From PKWO01 sp036561005 (GTDB lineage Bacteria; Pseudomonadota; Gammaproteobacteria; Burkholderiales; Burkholderiaceae_D): a DNA stretch of 7,199 bases. The translations under genes and the position numbers were made by a program. The notes below the pieces were generated by a model. The model was not told the DNA's origin, did no database searches, and worked only from the letters and a program-made list of their open reading frames with translations. How positions within the stretch are numbered: the first letter of the stretch is position 1; each line of letters starts with the position of its first letter. Positions 1 through 5,315 of this stretch are shown in pieces. Where the stretch lies: positions 1-7,199 of the forward strand of contig DATBQE010000119.1 of assembly GCA_036561005.1 (NCBI GenBank). The letters are read 5' to 3'.

Positions 1-30
1 ATCTTTAGAGATGCCCATAACAAGATTAGC

Positions 31-36
31 AAGGAG
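31..36 (+). promoter_or_regulatory. Ribosome binding site of the first acyl-CoA dehydrogenase gene
   Basis: AAGGAG sits 5 bases before the ATG at 42, a near-perfect Shine-Dalgarno match that supports this start. The remaining bases 1-30 show no convincing promoter, so the gene may continue an operon that begins to the left of the window. Confidence 0.8.
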
Positions 37-41
37 ACAGC

Positions 42-1238
42 ATGGATTTGAACTACACGGCGGAAGACTCTGCTTTCCGTGACACGGTGCGCGCGTTCAT
101 CGACGCGAACCTGCCCAAGGACTTGCAGCAAAAGGTACTCAACCATAAGCGTTTGTCAAAGGAAGACGTCACCCGCTGGCACAAGATCCTGGCCAAGCAG
201 GGCTGGATGGCCACGGGTTGGCCGGTGGAATACGGCGGCACCGGCTGGACGCCCGTGCAGCGCCATATCTGGGAAGAGGAATGTGCGCGTGCCGGCACGC
301 CGTTCCTCCTGCCGTTCGGCGTGATGATGGTGGCGCCGGTCATCATGGCGTTTGGCAATGAGGCGCAGAAGCGCCATTACTTGCCGCGCATCCTCAATTT
401 TGACGACTGGTGGTGCCAGGGGTATTCCGAGCCGGGTTCCGGGTCAGACCTTGCGTCGCTGAAGACACGCGCTGAGCGCGAGGGTGATTATTACATTGTC
501 AATGGACAAAAGACCTGGACCACGCTGGCCCAGCATGCCGACATGATTTTCTGCCTGGTGCGCACCGACCCCACGGCGCGCAAGCAGGAAGGTATTTCCT
601 TTCTGTTGATCGACATGCATACGCCGGGTATTACGGTGCGGCCCATCATCATGCTCGACGAAGACCACGAAGTAAACGAAGTGTTCTTCGACAACGTCAA
701 GGTGCCGGTGCAGAACCTGGTCGGCGAAGAGAACAAGGGCTGGACTTACGCCAAATACTTGCTCGGCCACGAGCGCACCAATATCGCGGCCGTCGGCCGC
801 GCCAAACGCGAGTTGCTGTTTTTAAAGCGCATCGCCACGGAGCAGCGCAAGAACGGCAAGCCGCTGCTGGAAGATCCGCTGTTTGCCAGCAAGGTGGCGA
901 GTCTCGAAATCGAGATCATGGCGCTGGAGATTACCGTCTTGCGCGTCGTGTCGAGCGAAGCCACCAAGCGCGGCCCGGGCCCGGAAGCGTCATTGCTGAA
1001 GGTCAAGGGTACCGAAGTGCAGCAAACGCTGACGGAATTGATGATGGAAGCGGTCGGCCCCTACGCGTTGCCGTTCGACGACGCCTACCTGCAGGGCGAG
1101 CACGAGCACAGCGTGACGGGCGACGACGATGCCGCACCGCTGGCGGCGCATTACTTCAATTTCCGCAAGACGTCGATTTATGGCGGCTCGAACGAAATTC
1201 AGAAAAATATCATCACCCAAATGATTTTGGGACTGTGA
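42..1238 (+). CDS. Acyl-CoA dehydrogenase, large (catalytic) subunit, PimC-like
   Basis: Predicted cytoplasmic flavoenzyme of 398 aa that introduces an alpha,beta double bond into an acyl-CoA. Visible family motifs are the flavin/substrate loop SEPGSGSD (129-136), NGQKTWTT (154-161) and a C-terminal YGGSNEIQ in which E385 sits at the catalytic-base position. The overall sequence resembles large subunits of pimeloyl-CoA-dehydrogenase-type enzymes (PimC), and the length is typical. The RxQFGxPL segment that normally binds the FAD pyrophosphate is missing; the region around 250-290 instead reads as a charged helix. The QLHGGxG motif is also absent. Both are present in the downstream gene, so the two products probably share one active site. 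The stop codon overlaps the next gene's ribosome binding site. Family assignment is firm. The substrate (dicarboxylyl-CoA, branched or ring-derived acyl-CoA) is unknown. Confidence 0.93.
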   Translation: MDLNYTAEDSAFRDTVRAFIDANLPKDLQQKVLNHKRLSKEDVTRWHKILAKQGWMATGWPVEYGGTGWTPVQRHIWEEECARAGTPFLLPFGVMMVAPVIMAFGNEAQKRHYLPRILNFDDWWCQGYSEPGSGSDLASLKTRAEREGDYYIVNGQKTWTTLAQHADMIFCLVRTDPTARKQEGISFLLIDMHTPGITVRPIIMLDEDHEVNEVFFDNVKVPVQNLVGEENKGWTYAKYLLGHERTNIAAVGRAKRELLFLKRIATEQRKNGKPLLEDPLFASKVASLEIEIMALEITVLRVVSSEATKRGPGPEASLLKVKGTEVQQTLTELMMEAVGPYALPFDDAYLQGEHEHSVTGDDDAAPLAAHYFNFRKTSIYGGSNEIQKNIITQMILGL

Positions 1239-1240
1239 GG
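1236..1240 (+). promoter_or_regulatory. Ribosome binding site overlapping the upstream stop codon
   Basis: TGAGG combines the stop codon of the first dehydrogenase gene (1236-1238) with the Shine-Dalgarno of the second, 4 bases before the ATG at 1245. This arrangement suggests translational coupling, as expected for two subunits made in equal amounts. Confidence 0.6.
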
Positions 1241-1244
1241 CGAC

Positions 1245-2384
1245 ATGGACTTCAATTTCACACAAGAGCAGCAGCAGTTTTCCGATGCATTGCGCCGCTG
1301 GACCGAGAAGGCTTATACCTTCGACCAGCGCAAAAAGATCGTCCATTCGGAAGCGGGTATCTCGGCCGAGGCATGGGCTACGCTTGTTGAACTCGGCATG
1401 ACGGCGCTGCCGGTGCCGGAAGAGCAGGGCGGCTTCAACGGTTCGGCAGTCGACATGATGGTGGTCATGCACGAGATCGGGCGCGGGCTGGTGATCGAGC
1501 CTTACTTTGCTACCGTGCTGGGTGTGGAATTCCTCAAACAGGGCGGCGGGCATGAAGGCTTGCTGGAGCAGGTGGCCGGCGGCGAAGCCATGCTTGCCTG
1601 CGCGCTCGGCGAAAAGCAGGCGCGCCACGATTTGTTCGATATCGCGGTGACGGCCAGAGCGGACGGCGACGGCTATGTATTGAATGGCACCAAGACAGTG
1701 GTCATTCATGGCGGGCAGGCCGATCAGTTGATCGTCTCGGCGCGCAGCAGTGGCGCGCAGCGCGACATAGACGGAATCTCGCTGTTTGTTGTGCCTGCCG
1801 CTGCGCCAGGCATGACACGACGTGACTATCGCACCATCGATTGCCAGCGCGCGGCCGACATCGATTTCGTCAATGTAAAGGTGCCGGCGTCTGCTCTGCT
1901 GTCGGCAGTCGGTCAGGGCTGGTCCATACTCGATGCGGTTAGTGATTACGGCATAGCATTGCTGTGCGCCGAAGCTGTCGGCGCGATGGAGGCGTTGAAC
2001 GGCGCCACGCTGGAATATTTGAAAACACGCCAGCAATTCGGCGTGCCGCTCGGGAAGTTCCAGGCGCTGCAGCATCGCATGGCGGAAATGTACATGCAGA
2101 TGGAGCAGGCCCGTTCGATGGCGACACTGGTTGCAGTCAAGGTGGCGTCGACCGACGTGGCTGAACGGCGCCGTACGGTTTCCGCTGCCAAGGCGCGTAT
2201 CGGGCAGGCAATGAAGTATGTCGGTCAGCAGGCGATCCAACTGCATGGCGGCATGGGTGTGACCGACGAATTGCCGGCGGCGCATCACTTCAAGCGTCTG
2301 ACCATGATCGAGGCGACGCTCGGCGATACTGATCATCATCTGGCGCGATTTGCGGCTCAGCCGGATTTTCGCAAGACGGCTTGA
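1245..2384 (+). CDS. Acyl-CoA dehydrogenase, small (FAD-binding) subunit, PimD-like
   Basis: Predicted cytoplasmic acyl-CoA dehydrogenase family protein of 379 aa, resembling small subunits of the PimD type. It keeps the FAD-binding elements: RQQFGVPLG (262-270, with R262 the expected pyrophosphate-binding Arg) and QLHGGMG (332-338). The usual TEPxxGSD loop is replaced by an unrelated stretch around 119-131. The catalytic-base position in the C-terminal GDTDHH segment is Asp (D363) instead of Glu. On its own it is therefore unlikely to be a normal dehydrogenase; with the preceding gene product it would complete an active site. The two genes are only 6 bp apart. A hetero-oligomer of this kind is known for paired FadE proteins of mycobacterial steroid catabolism; its application here is inference. 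Confidence 0.92.
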   Translation: MDFNFTQEQQQFSDALRRWTEKAYTFDQRKKIVHSEAGISAEAWATLVELGMTALPVPEEQGGFNGSAVDMMVVMHEIGRGLVIEPYFATVLGVEFLKQGGGHEGLLEQVAGGEAMLACALGEKQARHDLFDIAVTARADGDGYVLNGTKTVVIHGGQADQLIVSARSSGAQRDIDGISLFVVPAAAPGMTRRDYRTIDCQRAADIDFVNVKVPASALLSAVGQGWSILDAVSDYGIALLCAEAVGAMEALNGATLEYLKTRQQFGVPLGKFQALQHRMAEMYMQMEQARSMATLVAVKVASTDVAERRRTVSAAKARIGQAMKYVGQQAIQLHGGMGVTDELPAAHHFKRLTMIEATLGDTDHHLARFAAQPDFRKTA

Positions 2385-2408
2385 AACGAGCTATCCACCT
2401 CAACTATC

Positions 2409-2413
2409 AGGGA
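2409..2413 (+). promoter_or_regulatory. Ribosome binding site deciding the MaoC start at 2419
   Basis: AGGGA lies 5 bases before the ATG at 2419. The same frame is open back to an ATG at 2350, but that start would overlap the end of the preceding gene, adds a non-conserved arginine-rich leader and has no comparable ribosome binding site. Confidence 0.65.
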
Positions 2414-2418
2414 CAGCA

Positions 2419-2868
2419 ATGACGAAATGGTATTTTGAAGATTTCGTGGTCGGTGAAACCATCACGGTTGGGTCGCGCACGGTCACGGAAGAAGAGATTG
2501 TGGTGTTTGCCAAGCAGTTCGACCCCCAGCCATTTCATGTCGACAAGGAAGCCGCAGCGCAGTCGATGTTTGGCGGCATCATCGCCAGCGGCTGGCACAC
2601 CTGTAGCTTGGTCATGCGCTTGATGGTGGATGGCTTTCTGAAGGATTCCACCAGTCTGGGTTCGCCCGGGGTTGATGAAGTTCGCTGGATCAAGCCGGTG
2701 CGCGGTGGTGATACCTTGACGGTGACGACCACCATTCTCGATGTGAAGGCATCGGGTAGTAGGCCGGACCGTGGTGTGGTTTGGACTGAATGGCGTGCTA
2801 CCAATCAGAATGGTGAGTTGGTGGCGACGATCAAGGGCATGGGGATGTTTGGGCGTCGGGTGGTGTAA
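2419..2868 (+). CDS. MaoC-family (R)-enoyl-CoA hydratase/dehydratase, first copy
   Basis: Single hot-dog-domain protein of 149 aa, predicted to hydrate 2-enoyl-CoA to 3-hydroxyacyl-CoA in the cytoplasm. The hydratase-2 motif is recognisable as FAKQFDPQPFHVD (30-42) with D35 and H40 in the catalytic Asp/His positions. It is followed by FGGIIASGWHT (51-61) on the active-site helix, where most relatives read GGxxAHGxLT. The protein starts with the common WYFEDFVVGE type of N-terminus. It lies 34 bp downstream of the PimD-like gene on the same strand, so hydration of that enzyme's product is the natural reading. The family is clear. Chain-length preference cannot be read from the sequence, and a dehydratase role in another pathway cannot be excluded. 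Confidence 0.9.
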   Translation: MTKWYFEDFVVGETITVGSRTVTEEEIVVFAKQFDPQPFHVDKEAAAQSMFGGIIASGWHTCSLVMRLMVDGFLKDSTSLGSPGVDEVRWIKPVRGGDTLTVTTTILDVKASGSRPDRGVVWTEWRATNQNGELVATIKGMGMFGRRVV

Positions 2869-2896
2869 TCGAACTAGTCAAATCATAGGACTTTCT

Positions 2897-2926
2897 CCCC
2901 TCTCCCGCAGGCGGGAGAGGGGTGGG
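2897..2926 (+). repeat. REP-like palindromic repeat, copy 1 (hairpin)
   Basis: Two perfect 12-bp arms, CCCCTCTCCCGC (2897-2908) and GCGGGAGAGGGG (2911-2922), are separated by AG and followed by TGGG. The unit matches the reverse complement of copy 2 at 28 of 30 positions. No U-tract follows, so it is not a standard intrinsic terminator. Hairpin motifs of this style are commonly dispersed between genes in proteobacterial genomes; copy number in this genome cannot be seen here. Confidence 0.8.
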
Positions 2927-3002
2927 GGTGAGGGAAGTTGCGCTTCGGCTACGACTTACAAGCCTAACTTGATCGCGAACGCCCTCATCGGAACGCCGCC
3001 CG

Positions 3003-3032
3003 CCCACCCCTCTCCCGCCCGCGGGCGAGGGG
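3003..3032 (-). repeat. REP-like palindromic repeat, copy 2 (inverted)
   Basis: Arms CCCCTCTCCCGC (3007-3018) and GCGGGCGAGGGG (3021-3032) pair with one mismatch (T3013 opposite C3026). Bases 3003-3018 are also perfectly complementary to 2911-2926 of copy 1 over 16 bp, so the two copies can either fold locally or pair with each other. The repeat ends 8 bases before the ribosome binding site of the next gene. Confidence 0.8.
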
Positions 3033-3040
3033 CTTACTAC

Positions 3041-3046
3041 AGGGGA
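3041..3046 (+). promoter_or_regulatory. Ribosome binding site of the second MaoC gene
   Basis: AGGGGA lies 8 bases before the ATG at 3055. It stays single-stranded if copy 2 of the palindromic repeat folds locally, since that hairpin ends at 3032. Confidence 0.6.
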
Positions 3047-3054
3047 AAACGAAC

Positions 3055-3510
3055 ATGCGTGAAATCGCCTCATTGGCACAGTTAAAAGAATTGATCGGCC
3101 AGGAAGTCGCCGTTTCGGGCTGGACCGAGATCACACAGGAGCGCGTCAATCAATTCGCAGAAGCGACCGGCGATCTGCAATGGATCCACATCGACGTAGA
3201 ACGCAGCAAGAAGGAATCGCCATTTGGCGGCCCAGTGGCGCACGGTTTCCTGACGCTGTCGCTGTTGCCGAAATTGATGGCCGATGCCGTTTCGATGCCG
3301 GATGTCAAGATGGGCGTTAATTATGGCTTGAACAAGGTGCGCTTTCCGGCACCCGTGCCCGTTGGCAGCCGCCTGCGTGCGCGCATGACCTTGCAGGCGG
3401 TGGAAGACATTGCCGGTGGCGCCCAAGTCACGTGGCTGGTGAGTGTCGAACGGGAAGGAAGCGACAAACCTGTGTGTGTCGCTGAGTCGATCTCGCGCAG
3501 GTATTCCTGA
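3055..3510 (+). CDS. MaoC-family (R)-enoyl-CoA hydratase, NodN/Rv0130-like, second copy
   Basis: Single hot-dog-domain hydratase of 151 aa. The motif FAEATGDLQWIHID (34-47) carries D40 and H45 at the catalytic positions and is followed by FGGPVAHGFLTLSLLP (57-72), the classical active-site helix. The TGDxQWIH form is typical of the NodN/Rv0130 (HtdZ) branch of (R)-specific enoyl-CoA hydratases. It differs clearly from the first MaoC protein, so the two are paralogues of different subfamilies, not a recent duplication. The gene is in the same direction as the dehydrogenase pair but is separated from the first MaoC gene by the palindromic element. Its stop lies 6 bp from the convergent stop of the GST gene. 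The family is confident, the substrate unknown. Confidence 0.92.
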   Translation: MREIASLAQLKELIGQEVAVSGWTEITQERVNQFAEATGDLQWIHIDVERSKKESPFGGPVAHGFLTLSLLPKLMADAVSMPDVKMGVNYGLNKVRFPAPVPVGSRLRARMTLQAVEDIAGGAQVTWLVSVEREGSDKPVCVAESISRRYS

Positions 3511-3516
3511 ATTCGC

Positions 3517-4209
3517 TTAGCGTTTGGCGTACTGCGTGGCGCCAAACAGCGCCTCGCGCGCCTTGTCGTCTGTAAGCGGCTTGCGCAGATTAGCCAATAC
3601 CTCCACGCCGCGCTGCACGGCAGGACGTGCAGCAATCTCGTCGAACCAGCGCTTGGCATGCGGAAACTCGTCCCAATTCACACCCTGGTTTTGCGCCGAG
3701 CGCAGCCAGGGAAAGGTCGCAATGTCCGCCACCGTATATTCATTGCCGGCCAAATAGGCCGTCTTGGCAACCTGCCTGTCGATCACGCCGTAGATGCGCT
3801 TGGCTTCGTTGGTATAGCGATCAATCGCATACTTGATCTTCTCCGGCGCATAAATACGGAAATGGTGTGCCTGACCCAGCATGGGGCCGACACTGCCCAT
3901 CTGGAACATCAGCCATTGCAGGGTCGCAAACTTTTCGCGGTCGCTATTGCCGAGGAATTTTCCGGCTTTGCCTGCCAGGTAAATCAGGATCGCACCCGAT
4001 TCGAACATCGAGATCGGCTTGTTGTCAGGCCCATCCGCGTCGACAATCGCTGGAATCTTGTTGTTCGGTGAAATCGCCAAAAAGTTGGGCTTGAATTGAT
4101 CGCCCGCACCGATATCGACATGGTGAACGCGGTAGGGAAAGCCGCATTCTTCCAGCATGATATGCACCTTGTGGCCGTTCGGCGTGGCGGTCGAGTAGAC
4201 GTCGATCAT
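3517..4209 (-). CDS. yfcG: Glutathione S-transferase family protein, YfcG/YghU-like disulfide-bond oxidoreductase
   Basis: Cytoplasmic GST-fold protein of 230 aa. The N-terminal thioredoxin-like domain has the Nu-class signature TPNGHK (9-14), where Thr9 and Asn11 match the glutathione-thiol contacts known in E. coli YfcG; there is no catalytic Tyr/Ser/Cys of other GST classes. SPNNKIPAIVD (47-57) supplies the cis-Pro loop and FESGAI (69-74) the glutamyl-binding ESG. The all-alpha C-terminal domain contains PMLGQAHHF (109-117) and the folding motif NEYTVADIA (156-164). Characterised relatives reduce disulfides with two bound glutathiones and have little classical conjugating activity. The start at 4209 is supported by GGAG 5 bases upstream. 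There is no obvious functional link to the acyl-CoA genes; a housekeeping redox role is likely. Confidence 0.93.
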   Translation of the reverse strand: MIDVYSTATPNGHKVHIMLEECGFPYRVHHVDIGAGDQFKPNFLAISPNNKIPAIVDADGPDNKPISMFESGAILIYLAGKAGKFLGNSDREKFATLQWLMFQMGSVGPMLGQAHHFRIYAPEKIKYAIDRYTNEAKRIYGVIDRQVAKTAYLAGNEYTVADIATFPWLRSAQNQGVNWDEFPHAKRWFDEIAARPAVQRGVEVLANLRKPLTDDKAREALFGATQYAKR

Positions 4210-4268
4210 GAAAACTCCAGGCTTGATATTGCAATGATTCTTTGCGTCGGTTTATTCGTTTCATCGCT

Positions 4269-4294
4269 CTCGCACCATCGCATGATGGTGCGAG
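4269..4294. other. Perfect 11-bp inverted repeat between the GST and methyltransferase-like genes
   Basis: CTCGCACCATC (4269-4279) and GATGGTGCGAG (4284-4294) flank a 4-base loop GCAT. The element begins 17 bp after the stop of the methyltransferase-like gene and lies 59 bp before the GST start, reading on the minus strand. No U-tract follows on the minus strand, and only TTTT (4310-4313) lies downstream on the plus strand. It may be a factor-assisted terminator, an mRNA 3'-end stabiliser or an operator for the GST gene; the sequence does not decide. Confidence 0.6.
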
Positions 4295-4311
4295 CAGGCG
4301 AGCCCTGAATT

Positions 4312-5097
4312 TTACTTTCCGTCGGCCGCACCGGCAGGCTTGCGGAAACGCAGGATGAACTGGTCGGTCTTGCCGCGAATGGCCGGGTCGAATACCTGCA
4401 AGTCGTGTTTGTCGGCCGGATTGCGCAAGACTTGCGATTCGCCGTCAAGGACGAAACCTGCGGCCTTTACTTCCTTGATGACCAACGCTTCGTCGATACG
4501 ATGCTGCTTGGACATGCCGGCATCGTCCAATCCCGCCGCGCCGGCATGGTCGAGCACCACATACAAGCCGCCGGGTTTCAGCGCATCATAGACTGCCTTG
4601 TTCAGTTGCGCGACGCCCTTGGCGCCGGTCCAGATGTGCACGTCATGGTAATTCTGCGAAGTCCAGACCAGGTCGACAGGGGCTTTCACGCCTAGCGTCG
4701 GCCCGTCGGCGATGGCTTCGTGAACGTTGCCATGGCCCGGTTCGCCCGAGACAGGCGGCGGCGGTGTGCGGTCCTTGAATTTGTCGAGCAACAGTTGCGG
4801 TGTAACGGCATACACTGCGCCGTTAGTGCCGACGGCGTTGCTGAAAATCCGTGTGAAATAGCCCTTGCCCGGCATATAGTCGACTACCGTCTGTCCGGGT
4901 TTGACTTGCGCGAAGGCCAGCATGTCGAGTGGCTTGCGATCGGCGTCGCGCGCCTTGTCGTCGGCCGGCCGGCCCTGCTCGGTTACCGATGCACCCGCCG
5001 CATCGGAAGCGGCTTGTGTTTCCATTGCCACGAAAATCGTACTTGCTGCACAGAAAGCTAGCGTTGTGCTTTTGAACCAGGTCGGCATTTGCTTCAT
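4312..5097 (-). CDS. Exported SAM-methyltransferase-like protein (COG4798 type)
   Basis: Protein of 261 aa with a clear Sec signal peptide: K2 and K9, hydrophobic core about 11-25 and likely cleavage after A29 (TQA|AS). The mature part has a Rossmann methyltransferase layout: a leader with RPADDKARDADRKP (43-56), motif I as VVDYMPGKGYFTR (71-83; D73, G77, G79), a second strand ending VYAVTP (95-100), VDLVWTSQNYHDVH (141-154) and the post-motif LKPGGLYVVLDH. This matches the predicted-methyltransferase group COG4798, whose function is not established to my knowledge. Export is odd because SAM is cytoplasmic. The start at 5097 has AGGAGA (5107-5112) 9 bases upstream; a GTG one codon earlier is possible. 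Upstream there is a 218-bp gap, so it probably has its own promoter. Confidence 0.85.
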   Translation of the reverse strand: MKQMPTWFKSTTLAFCAASTIFVAMETQAASDAAGASVTEQGRPADDKARDADRKPLDMLAFAQVKPGQTVVDYMPGKGYFTRIFSNAVGTNGAVYAVTPQLLLDKFKDRTPPPPVSGEPGHGNVHEAIADGPTLGVKAPVDLVWTSQNYHDVHIWTGAKGVAQLNKAVYDALKPGGLYVVLDHAGAAGLDDAGMSKQHRIDEALVIKEVKAAGFVLDGESQVLRNPADKHDLQVFDPAIRGKTDQFILRFRKPAGAADGK

Positions 5098-5106
5098 CAC
5101 TGTCAG

Positions 5107-5112
5107 TCTCCT
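5107..5112 (-). promoter_or_regulatory. Ribosome binding site deciding the start of the exported methyltransferase-like gene
   Basis: AGGAGA on the minus strand, 9 bases before the ATG at 5095-5097. It fixes the start so that the protein begins directly with the signal peptide. The reading frame stays open to 5730, but that extension runs through the intergenic gap and antisense to the dehydrogenase gene and is not credible as protein. Confidence 0.7.
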
Positions 5113-5256
5113 GAGGTTTGAGGGCTGCCCTGACGCCGGGCAAAAGCAGCATGGTACTCCGAGATGGGAATTGTCGTCGGGCAGGCACAGATCGTGCCGC
5201 CATTTGACTATTGCTTGGGCGTAAAGTTCGACACGTCGTAGAATTCGATGCAATGC

Positions 5257-5294
5257 CTGCCGCTCTCTCGCGCAAATGGCGAGGAGGGCGGCAG
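5257..5294 (-). terminator. Possible terminator hairpin after the ACAD11-like gene
   Basis: CTGCCGCTCTCTCGC (5257-5271) pairs with 5279-5294 through 15 base pairs, with one bulged G (5284) and one G-U pair, around a 7-base loop (5272-5278). It starts 21 bp past the stop of the dehydrogenase gene on the minus strand. No run of U follows, so intrinsic termination is uncertain; it could instead protect the mRNA 3' end. The rest of the gap (5098-5256) must hold any promoter of the methyltransferase-like gene, but I see no convincing -35/-10 pair there. Confidence 0.4.
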
Positions 5295-5315
5295 TCGGGT
5301 GAAGCGGGAGTGTGA

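Larger units (their letters stand above)
2897..3032. mobile_element. REPIN- or MITE-like inverted-repeat element inside the operon
   Basis: A 136-bp element is bounded by two 30-nt palindromic repeats in inverted orientation, with a non-coding core of about 76 bp (2927-3002). Symmetry extends weakly inward: a TGAGGG near the left repeat (2929-2934) has a reverse complement CCCTCA at 2982-2987. The immediate flanks, CTTTCT (2891-2896) and CTTACT (3033-3038), match at 5 of 6 positions and could be a decayed target duplication. Known REP doublets are mobilised in trans by RAYT transposases. No transposase gene lies in this window, and I do not see a GTAG-type tetranucleotide matched at both ends. 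Mobility is inferred, not shown. Confidence 0.55.

Noticed and set aside
990..2339. Long open frame of 449 codons on the minus strand, antisense to the two dehydrogenase genes
   Set aside because: It lies opposite confidently identified genes, its translation is rich in His, Arg and Gln with no recognisable domain, and such frames arise commonly from GC-biased third codon positions.
2350..2418. Earlier ATG start for the first MaoC gene
   Set aside because: It overlaps the end of the preceding gene and lacks a good ribosome binding site. The family N-terminus matches the start at 2419.
5184..5198. GGCAC/GTGCC inverted repeat upstream of the methyltransferase-like gene
   Set aside because: Only 5 bp per arm in GC-rich DNA; expected by chance and not linked to any promoter element I can identify.
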